DNA from: Lactococcus allomyrinae
GTDB lineage: Bacteria > Bacillota > Bacilli > Lactobacillales > Streptococcaceae
Direction of reading: 5' to 3'
NCBI RefSeq assembly: GCF_003627095.1
Contig: NZ_CP032627.1
Coordinates: 372,001 to 436,000, forward strand
Length of the DNA stretch: 64,000 bases
In this document: piece by piece, positions 28,465-37,603 of the stretch
How positions within the stretch are numbered: position 1 is the stretch's first letter
How the letters are laid out: each line of letters opens with the position of its first letter
Notes under the pieces: model-generated
Told to the model about the DNA's origin: nothing
The model's database searches: none
The model's input: only the letters and a program-made list of their open reading frames with translations
Position numbers and translations under genes: made by a program

Positions 28465-29331
28465 ATGGATGTTTCATGGATGACAAAGTATCTTGCCGAA
28501 GGCTTGGGGACAATGCTCCTTGTTTTGCTTGGTAATGGTACAATTGCAGGAGTAACTTTAAAAGGCTCTAAAAATGAGGGAATGGGTGGCTTAGCCATTG
28601 CATGGGGATACGGAATTGCTATCTTAGTTCCTGTTCTTGCTTTCGCAAATATTTCAGGAGCACATATTAACCCAGCGATTACGCTTGGTCTCGCTTCAGC
28701 AGGACTCTTCCCTTGGGCACACGTTGCGCAATATATTTTGGCACAACTCATCGGTGCGATTATCGGTCAATTGCTGGTCGTTGCAATTTACAAGGAATAC
28801 TTTGCTAAAACAAATGATGCTGCAATCTCTCTTGGAGCATTTGCGACAACAAACGCTTTGGATGATGGTAAAAGTCGTGGCAAAGCTATCTTAAATGGCT
28901 TTGTGAATGAAGTTATTGGGATGTTTGTCTTTGTATTTGGTATCCTCAGCTTCACGACTAATTTCTTTGGTGCCGAAGGTATAAAATGGATGACTGATTA
29001 TGCTCAAAAACAAGGAGCAAACATCAATTCTAGCGATACAGTAAGCCAAATTTGGGCATCAGTTTCAGGAGCTTCATCATCAAAAATGGTTGGGGCGCTT
29101 GCAATTGGTCTGATGTTTGTTGGGTTGGTTACAGCCTTTGGTGGTGCAACAGGTGCAGCACTGAACCCTGCGCGTGACTTTGGTCCACGTTTGGTTTATA
29201 GCTTTATGCCAAAATCAATCGTTGGTCAAGATAAAGATGCAAAATGGTGGTACGCATGGGTACCAGTTGTTGCAACAATTATTGGTGCAATTATTGCAGC
29301 CACAGTTTTCAAAATATTCTTTGCTAAATAA
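28465..29331 (+). CDS. Glycerol facilitator / aquaporin (MIP family)
   Basis: A 288-residue channel with six membrane segments and two half-helices carrying the NPA signatures: HINPAIT (N69) and LNPARDFGPR (N234). The Asp after the second NPAR and the larger loops are typical of glycerol-conducting GlpF-type channels rather than strict water channels. AGAAAGGAA precedes the ATG. A terminator follows; no glpK or glpO is adjacent. Confidence 0.93.
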   Translation: MDVSWMTKYLAEGLGTMLLVLLGNGTIAGVTLKGSKNEGMGGLAIAWGYGIAILVPVLAFANISGAHINPAITLGLASAGLFPWAHVAQYILAQLIGAIIGQLLVVAIYKEYFAKTNDAAISLGAFATTNALDDGKSRGKAILNGFVNEVIGMFVFVFGILSFTTNFFGAEGIKWMTDYAQKQGANINSSDTVSQIWASVSGASSSKMVGALAIGLMFVGLVTAFGGATGAALNPARDFGPRLVYSFMPKSIVGQDKDAKWWYAWVPVVATIIGAIIAATVFKIFFAK

Positions 29332-29349
29332 AAAGCGAACAAAGATAAC

Positions 29350-29381
29350 AAAAAACCAGTTCTAAACGAATTGGTTTTTTT
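29350..29381. terminator. Terminator after the glycerol facilitator
   Basis: AAAAACCAGTTC and GAATTGGTTTTTTT pair (with one G-T pair) around TAAAC. It may also serve the convergent TetR gene. Confidence 0.8.
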
Positions 29382-29387
29382 GCTATC

Positions 29388-29969
29388 CTAATGTCCAATT
29401 CCTTTATAAATCAAATCATACATAGAAATTTTCATAAGATATAAAAATTTAGGTTTAAAAACACTAGGTTCAACGGGAACATCAGAGCTTAGCCAGAGAG
29501 ATAAAAGAGCATAGATATAAGTATTGTAAAATCTAACAAGCTCTTTTGCTGTAAATATTGGGGCAAGCCTATGCTCTTTAACCAACCGCTCATAACGCTC
29601 TCCTAGCCAAGAAAATGAAAGTTCTACAGTCTGAGAAGCAGGCTTGAATGGCAAATCCGAAGTATAAATAATATGTGCTTCATCTCGATGCTCCCACATT
29701 ACAGACAACAAAATATCTGCAAATATTTCCAATGGTAGTTCATCAGGTTGATGTCTAAAAATTTGATTATTAATTTCTTGGACAATATTACCATTGATAT
29801 AGTCAACGATACCTTTTATTCCTTCATTATTAAAATTTCGTTGAATGGTATTTCTTGTGATATTTGAACGACGTGAAACTTCCTCGATAGTAAGACTACC
29901 ATGTTGTGCAGCTATTTCCAGTAAAGTACGAACAATAATTTTTTTAGTATCTTTGGTCATTATAAACAT
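29388..29969 (-). CDS. TetR-type transcriptional regulator
   Basis: A protein of up to 193 residues; an in-frame ATG three codons in (29960) is an alternative start. The N-terminal helix-turn-helix is visible in LTIEEVSRRSNITRNTIQRN, followed by an all-helical ligand domain. It faces the pilus operon across a 350-bp AT-rich region, so it could control that operon; this is inferred from position only. Confidence 0.75.
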   Translation of the reverse strand: MFIMTKDTKKIIVRTLLEIAAQHGSLTIEEVSRRSNITRNTIQRNFNNEGIKGIVDYINGNIVQEINNQIFRHQPDELPLEIFADILLSVMWEHRDEAHIIYTSDLPFKPASQTVELSFSWLGERYERLVKEHRLAPIFTAKELVRFYNTYIYALLSLWLSSDVPVEPSVFKPKFLYLMKISMYDLIYKGIGH

Positions 29970-30319
29970 ATTCTTTCAAAAATGAATTAGCTAATCTATA
30001 GCTGATAAGATTATATCAAAAAATATGAATTATTTCCTTTTGTTTACGATTATATTTTTGACTATTATGGATAAAAATAGAGCAAAATTTTTATTCTAAT
30101 AGGGTAAATCAGCTATTTTTTAATTTATTATTAATTAAAATAATCTATTATTTGATATGATTTTTACTGAATCTAATTAATATTTTATATAAAAAACAAG
30201 TGAAATAGATTTTTATTATATAATAAAAGACTATTTCGATTATCTTTTAACAATTGCAAAAAATAGAATATTTTTGTAAACTAATCGTAAAGAATTGTTT
30301 GTATAAAAAGGAGAAGAAT
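29970..30319. other. AT-rich divergent intergenic region
   Basis: No gene seen in 350 bp of very high A+T content between the TetR gene and the pilus operon. Several TATAAT-like boxes and inverted A/T runs occur, but none stands out enough to call. It marks the start of the accessory block. Confidence 0.5.
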
Positions 30320-32365
30320 ATGAAATTACCTACAGTTAAGTCACTTAACCGTAATGTTGCGCTATCATGCGTAACATTATTGACGATAACAACTTTAGGA
30401 GGTGCGTTACTGACTACAACAGCAGCTTTTGCTGCTTCAACGGGTGAGATAATTATTAATGCTCAATCTGCTGCACCGCAAATGACCAATGATGGGACAC
30501 AAACAGGGAATGCCAATATCGGTCAAACCTCTGGAGCAGGAGGACAAGGGAACACTTCTGGTACAACCAATGATGGATCTGACCAAAGTACATTGGACGC
30601 AAATAGCACAATGGCAAATGTTACTTTCTCCGCCACTCCCATCACACCAGATACGGCAAGTGGTAAGACAGCAGCAAATATGGTTGCACCAACGTTAGCT
30701 TCAGATGGGACAACCTCGACTACTGGTGCGGGCTATGTTACCAATAATTCAGTGAATAGTGGTAATCCTTATAATGCTACTACAAATAGTAATGGAGTTG
30801 CTACATTGAGCAGCTTGCCTAATGGCTATTATCTTGTTCAACAAGAAACAAAAGTTGGTGGTGTATATGAAATTCAACCTTTTATTGTGAATGTAGATGG
30901 AAACACAGGAAGCACTACGAACCCTACAAGTCCAGGAGCAGTAACAAATGTCTATCCGAAACTTGATCTTACAACAACAATGAATACGCAGAATACAGCA
31001 GTCACGGATGCTAAAGATGCTGTAACAAATACGTTGAATAACAATACAGCTACACTAAACGATTTAAGCCCAGCTACAAGTGCTAAAACTGGTGCATTAA
31101 ATACACCAACATTAAATCAATCAGATTTGACAGACTTAAACACATCTGATACTGGTAATACGACCACAGCGGCGGGTGGAAATCAAGTCTCTTTTAACTT
31201 AAACACAAGTTTTGATTCATCACAAGTAACAAATGCAGCCACCGGTTCAACAACATCTATTTCATATACTGATTCATCAGGTAATAACTATATTACGGGA
31301 AATTATGGTATTACAGATATTCTCCCTACAGATTCATCTACAAAGCAACAACTTGCGACACTTAATAATAATTTGACTGGAGATGTGACAAGTGATATAA
31401 CTATCCCATCTATTGTTATCACAACTGGAGATGATGCCGGAAAAGATTTATTGTTATCTCTAACACCTAATGTGGATTATAAAGCAACATCAACAGATGG
31501 TAAAACAATAACTATTACCCTGACTTCACAAGGGCAAGTTGATATTGCTAATCAGATTGCAATAGCAACAGGAACACCAGTGGGACAAATTTCAGGAACG
31601 CTCAATATTCAAGTTGCTACAACGGTTCCTACAACTGCAGTCGGGTCAGCAATGAACTTAGTAACAACAAATGTTACTAATGCCTTTGGTACCACTCTTA
31701 CGACGGGTAGTGCGGGAAATACCACAGCATCTTCAACATTAAATGTTGGTGGATTGGATATTGAAAAGGTGGATACTGATAATTCACCAATTAAAAATGT
31801 AGCCAATGGCGCAACTTTTGTCTTGATTAATGCAGCGAGCTGGGCAGACGCACAAAAATTAGTAAAAGATAATGCAGCATCATTTGATAATACGATTCCA
31901 ACGAAACAAATTACAGATGGTACAGCGAGTCTTGTCCTCGGGAACAGTTCAGGAGCAGTAGATGCAAGTGGAGCGACAACAACACCAGTTTTTTCAGTAT
32001 CTAGCACAACAGATGGAACTCTTTCTTTCACAGGCTTAGATTTATCTGGAGCAGGAAATTCATCAAAAACAACACAGGGGAACTCTAATATGGGAGTTGG
32101 TGGGAATTATTATGCAGTTGAAGTAAAAGCTCCAACAGGTTATCAACTTCCAAACCCGAGTACAGGAGCTAATGTTTTCGGCCCTACAAATAGTATGAAT
32201 GTCAGCACAAATCCTACGCAAAATCTCATACAAAATAGTAAACCTTTTGCACTTCCATTTACAGGAGGAAAAGGGATTATTGGTGTTATCATTCTTGCTG
32301 GAGCGCTTACCGTAGGAGGTGTGATGATTCGCAAACGGCATGGAGATAAAGTGAGTGAACTTTAA
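30320..32365 (+). CDS. LPXTG major pilin (isopeptide-forming type)
   Basis: A 681-residue secreted pilin. The signal peptide (1-38) ends AAFA. The pilin motif VYPK has its polymerisation lysine at K214. An E-box-like YYAVEVKAPTGY has its glutamate at E601. The sorting signal LPFTG is at 645-649, with a hydrophobic tail and RKRHG. The sequence is rich in Thr, Asn and Gly. The start at 30320 follows AAAAGGAG; upstream in-frame codons are not part of a signal peptide. With the sortase and second pilin downstream, it should form the pilus shaft. Confidence 0.88.
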   Translation: MKLPTVKSLNRNVALSCVTLLTITTLGGALLTTTAAFAASTGEIIINAQSAAPQMTNDGTQTGNANIGQTSGAGGQGNTSGTTNDGSDQSTLDANSTMANVTFSATPITPDTASGKTAANMVAPTLASDGTTSTTGAGYVTNNSVNSGNPYNATTNSNGVATLSSLPNGYYLVQQETKVGGVYEIQPFIVNVDGNTGSTTNPTSPGAVTNVYPKLDLTTTMNTQNTAVTDAKDAVTNTLNNNTATLNDLSPATSAKTGALNTPTLNQSDLTDLNTSDTGNTTTAAGGNQVSFNLNTSFDSSQVTNAATGSTTSISYTDSSGNNYITGNYGITDILPTDSSTKQQLATLNNNLTGDVTSDITIPSIVITTGDDAGKDLLLSLTPNVDYKATSTDGKTITITLTSQGQVDIANQIAIATGTPVGQISGTLNIQVATTVPTTAVGSAMNLVTTNVTNAFGTTLTTGSAGNTTASSTLNVGGLDIEKVDTDNSPIKNVANGATFVLINAASWADAQKLVKDNAASFDNTIPTKQITDGTASLVLGNSSGAVDASGATTTPVFSVSSTTDGTLSFTGLDLSGAGNSSKTTQGNSNMGVGGNYYAVEVKAPTGYQLPNPSTGANVFGPTNSMNVSTNPTQNLIQNSKPFALPFTGGKGIIGVIILAGALTVGGVMIRKRHGDKVSEL

Positions 32366-32429
32366 GCTGATATTGATGTTTTGAAATAACTTAAAGATAA
32401 ATAAATGGATAATGAAGGAGGTTCACTTA

Positions 32430-33665
32430 ATGGCGAAAAGGAAAGAAGAAAACGCCAAAAAGAGAACCTCTTTTCGTAATGTATTAAGCACGATTTTGTT
32501 TTTCTTAGCGGTTATAGTATTGTTTTATCCGATTGTGTCAAATTATCTTGCTGGAAAGCAAATGACTCAGTCCATTCAAAACTATAAAAAAGCTTATGAC
32601 AATGAATCAAAAGAAAAGCAAGCACAGCAACTTTCTTATGCTAAAAAATATAATGAATATATCTATGATAAGGCAAGTCTAATCCCTTGGAGTGGGTGGA
32701 TTCCACAATATAATCAAGCGCTAGAAGTGAATAAAACAGGGATGATGGGTTATCTTACCATACCACAGATTAAACTAAAAAATCTTCCTATCTATCATGG
32801 GGCTACCGAGGAAATTCTTGCAGGAGGCATTGGACACTTACCTCAAACTTCACTTCCAATTGGTGGGAAAAACACTCACGCAGTACTCCCAGCTCACTCA
32901 GGGCGAGTAAACGATTCATTATTCACTGATTTAGATAAACTTAAACTTGGCGATGTGTTCTATATTCACGTATTAAATCGAAATTTGAAATATCAGATTG
33001 ATAATATAAAAATTGTTAAACCCAATCAGATTTCTAGTCTTAGTATTGTAAAAGGGAAAGATTTAGTAACTCTAGTAACATGTTATCCGACAGGGATTAA
33101 TAATGAAAGACTCCTAGTGACAGGGCAACGTGTTCCTTACAGTGAAAAAGTCCCTAATGAAAGTATTCAACGCAATAAATATGGATACGATTTTTGGGTC
33201 ATTTTATTTTCGGCGCTTTTAGCATTTATTGGATTGAGTTATCTTATTTACTGGCTTTTAGATATGGTGCTACTTTCATTAGGGCATTTAGGAAGACTTT
33301 GGATACCCAAAATACATTTGAATGCTGCACTGATTTATCATGGTAAAAGAGTAAGGAGAGCAAATAGTAGAATTGATCATATCGAGATCTCACCGCCTCC
33401 TCTCCAAGGACCAATAGTTCTACCCAAACATACAGGTAAAGTCGTGATGAGTGCTATGGATGCGCTAGAAACATTATCTGTCGGAGACCAATTTTATATT
33501 CGTAGACTTCTTCGGAAGAAAAACTTCCAAATAGTAAATATCCAAAAGCAAAGTAATAAAGTAAGAGCAGTACCTCTACATAGAGCTAATATTATAACTT
33601 TGAGTACCTCATTTGACTCTGAATATTGTGTACTCATCACAGGCAAAATACTGAAAAAAAACTAA
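32430..33665 (+). CDS. Class C sortase with a second, degenerate sortase domain
   Basis: A 411-residue pilus sortase, longer than the usual 270-300. Residues 18-40 are a membrane anchor; the catalytic domain has H156 in LPAHSG, C218 in TLVTC and R227. After a long hydrophobic stretch (255-290), residues 290-411 repeat the fold: IPKIHLNAALIYHG matches IPQIKLKNLPIYHG, VLPKHTGKV matches VLPAHSGRV, and TLSTSFDSEYCVLITG matches the TLVTC...LLVTG region. The second copy keeps H334 but has Ser394 in the cysteine position and lacks the arginine. The lid region reads LIPWSG, without the usual Asp. AAGGAGG is upstream. Confidence 0.88.
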   Translation: MAKRKEENAKKRTSFRNVLSTILFFLAVIVLFYPIVSNYLAGKQMTQSIQNYKKAYDNESKEKQAQQLSYAKKYNEYIYDKASLIPWSGWIPQYNQALEVNKTGMMGYLTIPQIKLKNLPIYHGATEEILAGGIGHLPQTSLPIGGKNTHAVLPAHSGRVNDSLFTDLDKLKLGDVFYIHVLNRNLKYQIDNIKIVKPNQISSLSIVKGKDLVTLVTCYPTGINNERLLVTGQRVPYSEKVPNESIQRNKYGYDFWVILFSALLAFIGLSYLIYWLLDMVLLSLGHLGRLWIPKIHLNAALIYHGKRVRRANSRIDHIEISPPPLQGPIVLPKHTGKVVMSAMDALETLSVGDQFYIRRLLRKKNFQIVNIQKQSNKVRAVPLHRANIITLSTSFDSEYCVLITGKILKKN

Positions 33666-33706
33666 GATCAAAACTAATAGATAACAGATCAAAAGGAAGA
33701 AAGGTA

Positions 33707-34408
33707 ATGCAAAAATTAAAATTCATTGTGGCAACTTCTATTTTCCTTTTATTGGTTTTAGGAGGAACGCCATATGTGCTAGCGAATAGTAGTCATACTC
33801 AACAACTCATCATTATCAAGTATGGCCTCTCCCAAGGAGCAACAGGATTTTGTGAAAAAGATACTCAAAATAGTGGATTGAAGATTAATAATATTCCAAC
33901 AGATAACTTTAATAATGAGTTATCTCCTATAGCTGACATTCATTATCGTATTCAGCAGATTTTTCCAAAAACAAACGATTTTACAAAGATTTCTCTGAAA
34001 AATCCAGACACTTATACAAGAAAAGGAAAAGTTTTTGAAATAAAAACTAATATAGCAGGTATTGCTAATATAGAATTATCTGATGGTTTTTATATTGTAG
34101 AAGAACTTCCTAATCCAAGTCAGCATCTAAATACTCCGGCTCAACCTTTTCTTATTGATCTACCTATCTGGGATTCGGAGAAAATTGAGTTGAGCAAGGT
34201 CTATATTTATCCAAAGTCAAGTGTAGACTTTCCTTTAAGAAGCCCTTCTGCACAAATAAAAAATACTACAAAAGAAAAAGGTACCTTACCAAAAACAGGA
34301 GAAGTGCAGGATACATTAGCTTGTATTATAGGGTTAGGTTTATTTGGACTTGCTTTTATATTGAAAAAAGAAAATGAGGATAAGATAAGAATCATTGAAA
34401 ATAGTTAA
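33707..34408 (+). CDS. LPXTG minor pilin subunit
   Basis: A 233-residue secreted protein. The signal peptide (about 1-24) ends VLA. A pilin-type motif VYIYPK has its lysine at K170, an E-box-like YIVEELP precedes it, and LPKTGE is at 194-199 before a hydrophobic tail. GAAAGG precedes the ATG at 33707. Its small size suggests a basal or accessory subunit attached by the sortase upstream. It is the last gene of the pilus operon. Confidence 0.85.
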   Translation: MQKLKFIVATSIFLLLVLGGTPYVLANSSHTQQLIIIKYGLSQGATGFCEKDTQNSGLKINNIPTDNFNNELSPIADIHYRIQQIFPKTNDFTKISLKNPDTYTRKGKVFEIKTNIAGIANIELSDGFYIVEELPNPSQHLNTPAQPFLIDLPIWDSEKIELSKVYIYPKSSVDFPLRSPSAQIKNTTKEKGTLPKTGEVQDTLACIIGLGLFGLAFILKKENEDKIRIIENS

Positions 34409-34583
34409 AATAACCAGTATTTTTTAGAATTAAGGTTATAATAAAATAAGTGAGATATTAACGAAAGAATAAATCCAAAATACATTCTTGAAAAATAGAT
34501 TAAATTAAAGTAAAATACAATGGACAGAGTATTTAGAATTTATAATAAATAATAAATAATAATTTAAAAAAAGAGGGGAACTT

Positions 34584-35333
34584 ATGAAGGAGTCAAATGA
34601 GGGAGTTGTGGATTTAAGGGGTATTTTATCAATTTTCCGAAAGCGATTGATAATGATTATCATGAGTGTGGTAATTGTCGGATGTTTTGGAGCTGTTTAT
34701 ACATTTTTTATTGCAAGTCCAGTATATACAGCCTCGACTCAGCTAGTAGCAAAGTTACCAACTTCAGATAGTTCAAGTGTTTATGCGGGTCAAGTAACAG
34801 GAAATATTCAGATGGTTAATACAATCAATCAAGTTATTGTTAGTCCAGCCATTCTTGACAAGGTCAAAAACAACTTAAACCTCAACACTAGTCTTTTAGA
34901 GCATGTAACAGCAACAAATGCGACAAATTCTCAGGTCATTAATATAACGGTTAAATATAATAATCCCTACACAGCTCAGAAGATTGCCGATGAGACAGCA
35001 AAAGTATTCAGTAGTAACGCTCAAAATATTTTGAATATTACGAATGTTAGTGTTTTAGCAGGAGCTACAGTTGATACAACACCAGTTAGTCCTAGACCTT
35101 TACTTTATATTGGTATTGCTGTAATAATAGGTCTAGTTTTGGGATTTGGTTTAGCACTTATTCGTGAAGCTTTCAACAATAAAATAGTTACTGAACAAGA
35201 TGTAGAGGTAGTAGGTTTTGCTGTACTTGGTACGACAGCGTTTGCTAAAGCAAAAGATTTTAATAGTTCAAAGATTGCTCAAGCGGAGAATACAAGGGCA
35301 CAAAATCCATCGAGAACGAGAAGAGGACGTTAG
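34584..35333 (+). CDS. Exopolysaccharide chain-length determinant (Wzz/CpsC type)
   Basis: A 249-residue membrane protein with two segments (about 24-46 and 172-194) flanking an extracellular domain, the polysaccharide co-polymerase layout. It has VSPRPLLYIGIAVIIGLVLG before the second segment and a basic C-terminus. It works with the tyrosine kinase encoded next to control chain length. AGAGGGGAA precedes the ATG. It is the first gene of the exopolysaccharide cluster; no epsR or epsX homologue is upstream. Confidence 0.9.
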   Translation: MKESNEGVVDLRGILSIFRKRLIMIIMSVVIVGCFGAVYTFFIASPVYTASTQLVAKLPTSDSSSVYAGQVTGNIQMVNTINQVIVSPAILDKVKNNLNLNTSLLEHVTATNATNSQVINITVKYNNPYTAQKIADETAKVFSSNAQNILNITNVSVLAGATVDTTPVSPRPLLYIGIAVIIGLVLGFGLALIREAFNNKIVTEQDVEVVGFAVLGTTAFAKAKDFNSSKIAQAENTRAQNPSRTRRGR

Positions 35334-35369
35334 AGAAAGTTAGAATCGTCAAAAACAGGGAGTAATCAT

Positions 35370-36059
35370 ATGTCAAAGAAAAAACCGGAACTAGACAGTA
35401 ACCGTCTAGTTATATCAAGTGTCAATCCACAGTCTCCAATTTCGGAGCAATATCGTACTATTCGTACAAATATCGAATTCATGATGGTTGATAATAATCT
35501 TCGGACACTATTGGTCACATCAGCAGAAGCAAGCGCAGGGAAGTCTACTCTTATTGCAAATTTAGCGGTAGTTTTTGCTCAACAAGGGAAAAAAGCCTTG
35601 TTGATTGATGCAGACCTACGTAAACCGACAACCCATCTCACATTTAGAGTGGATAACAAAATAGGTCTGACGAATGTTCTAACCAGACAAGCATCATTGG
35701 ACACAGCACTGCAAGGAACGCGAATTGCAAAGAATCTGGCCATTCTTACCTCTGGTCCTATACCACCTAATCCCTCAGAATTATTGAGTTCTCAGATAAT
35801 GAAAGATTTGATTGCCACGGCTAGTCGTAACTTTGATGTTGTTCTGGTAGATGCACCACCAGTGGTCAGTGTTACGGATGCACAAATACTCAGTCGTATT
35901 ATTGATGGAGTTGTTGTTGCAGCATGTGCGAATCAAACTAAAAAAGAAGAATTATCTAGGGCTAAGAGGTTGCTTGAGCATGTTCAAGCCAATGTACTTG
36001 GATGTGTGCTTACTCAATACGAGTCAGAAGATGCTGCCTATTATTACTATGGAGTATAG
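35370..36059 (+). CDS. Exopolysaccharide tyrosine-protein kinase (Wze/CpsD type)
   Basis: A 229-residue BY-kinase. It has Walker A SAEASAGKSTLIANLAV (about 51-67), Walker A' LLIDADLRKPT and Walker B VVLVDAPP. The C-terminal tyrosine cluster AAYYYYGV is the autophosphorylation tail. Its activator is the Wzz protein encoded upstream and its phosphatase is encoded downstream. AGGGAG precedes the ATG. Confidence 0.93.
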   Translation: MSKKKPELDSNRLVISSVNPQSPISEQYRTIRTNIEFMMVDNNLRTLLVTSAEASAGKSTLIANLAVVFAQQGKKALLIDADLRKPTTHLTFRVDNKIGLTNVLTRQASLDTALQGTRIAKNLAILTSGPIPPNPSELLSSQIMKDLIATASRNFDVVLVDAPPVVSVTDAQILSRIIDGVVVAACANQTKKEELSRAKRLLEHVQANVLGCVLTQYESEDAAYYYYGV

Positions 36060-36076
36060 AAAATTAAGGAATCTTT

Positions 36077-36841
36077 ATGATTGATTTACATTGTCATGTT
36101 TTACCTAATGTCGATGATGGTGCGAAAACAGTAGAAGATACCCTGAAAATGCTTCAGGCTGCAGTTGCAGAAGGAATTACAGTTATTACAGCAACACCAC
36201 ATCACAATCCTGAATATAATAATGAGCGTCAAACTATCTTAGAGAAAGTAAAAGAGATTGAGAAAATTATTACAAAAAATAATCTCCCTATTCAACTTCT
36301 TGCTGGTCAAGAAGTTCGAATTTATGGTGATTTAGTCGCGGATTATAATGCGGGAAAACTTGTTACATCAGCGGATAACACACGATATATGCTCGTTGAA
36401 TTCCCAAGCAATCATGTTCCTAAATATGCCGAGCATCTTTTTTATGATATGGCATTACAAGGTTTACAACCTATTCTAGTGCATCCTGAAAGAAATTCGG
36501 GAATAATAAATAATCCAGAATTACTTTATAATTTTGTAAATCAAGGTGTGCTATCGCAAGTCACAGCTTCAAGTATCACGGGTCATTTTGGTAAAAAAAT
36601 TCAGAAGTTAACTTTCCAAATGATTGAGAATAATCTTACGCATTTTGTAGCATCTGATGCACACAATATAACTTCAAGAGCATTCAAGATGAAAGAAGCT
36701 TTTGAGATTATTAAAAGTAAGTATGGACAATCTGTCGCGGATGAATATAAGATAAATGCTGGTCAAGTGATTGAGGATAAAGTTATTTATCCTGCTGTTC
36801 CTTCTAAAATAAAAAATAAAAGGTTTTTAGGATTGTTTTAG
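36077..36841 (+). CDS. PHP-type protein-tyrosine phosphatase (Wzb/CpsB type)
   Basis: A 254-residue manganese-dependent phosphatase of the PHP fold: MIDLHCHVLPNVDDGAKT at the N-terminus, TATPHHNPEY, LVHPERN and ASDAHN supply the metal ligands. It dephosphorylates the CpsD-type kinase. It follows the kinase gene by 17 bases. In the lactococcal gene order this corresponds to the epsA-epsB-epsC regulatory triplet. Confidence 0.92.
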   Translation: MIDLHCHVLPNVDDGAKTVEDTLKMLQAAVAEGITVITATPHHNPEYNNERQTILEKVKEIEKIITKNNLPIQLLAGQEVRIYGDLVADYNAGKLVTSADNTRYMLVEFPSNHVPKYAEHLFYDMALQGLQPILVHPERNSGIINNPELLYNFVNQGVLSQVTASSITGHFGKKIQKLTFQMIENNLTHFVASDAHNITSRAFKMKEAFEIIKSKYGQSVADEYKINAGQVIEDKVIYPAVPSKIKNKRFLGLF

Positions 36842-36873
36842 ACTATGTCATTACAACAAATAAGGAGAAAAAA

Positions 36874-37575
36874 TTGGAGTTAAACATTCATCACAGACCT
36901 CCTGATGAATATTCAAAGGATTTGCTTGTTAAAGATTTAATAGCCTTCAGGCCTTTTACGTATCGTGAGCTGTTTTTTAAGCGAATCATAGATATCGTAG
37001 GTGGTATGGTTGGTAGTTTTCTCTTTTTAATTGTGGCAGTCATTCTATTTATGCCTTATCTTTTATCTAATGAAAAAGATAAGGGCCCGATGATATATAG
37101 GCAAAAAAGATATGGATATCATGGTGAAGTCTTTTATATTTTAAAATTTCGAACAATGATAATGAATGCTGAGGAGTATCTGGATATTCACCCAGAAATC
37201 AATAAACTTTATCATGAAAATGGAAACAAATTAGAGCGTGATCCGAGAGTCACAAAAATTGGAGCATTTATTAGAAACAAGTCCATTGATGAGCTTCCGC
37301 AATTTATAAATGTTTTAAAAGGAGATATGAGTTTAGTAGGTCCAAGACCGATTCTCCTTTTTGAGGCGGATGAGTATGGAGAAAGACTTCCCTATCTCCT
37401 TGCCTGTAAACCAGGAATTACGGGCTATTGGACAACACATGGTCGGAGTAAAATTCTTTTTCCAGAACGAGCAGACTTAGAACTCCACTATTTGAAGATT
37501 CATGGTTTTCGAATAGATTTATCTATAATCTTAATGACAATTTATCAGGCAATTCATGGAGCAGATGCCTATTGA
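36874..37575 (+). CDS. Priming sugar-phosphate transferase (undecaprenyl-phosphate)
   Basis: A 233-residue enzyme that loads the first sugar-1-phosphate on undecaprenyl phosphate. One membrane segment (about 42-66) precedes the bacterial sugar transferase domain: KFRTM, the DELPQFINVLKGDMSLVGPRP block, and LACKPGITGYW. It starts at TTG with AAGGAG 7 bases away. It is about the length of lactococcal EpsD-type enzymes; which sugar it loads is not deducible. Confidence 0.92.
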   Translation: MELNIHHRPPDEYSKDLLVKDLIAFRPFTYRELFFKRIIDIVGGMVGSFLFLIVAVILFMPYLLSNEKDKGPMIYRQKRYGYHGEVFYILKFRTMIMNAEEYLDIHPEINKLYHENGNKLERDPRVTKIGAFIRNKSIDELPQFINVLKGDMSLVGPRPILLFEADEYGERLPYLLACKPGITGYWTTHGRSKILFPERADLELHYLKIHGFRIDLSIILMTIYQAIHGADAY

Positions 37576-37603
37576 GTTCAATCAAGGCTCATCGGAAGAA
37601 AAT

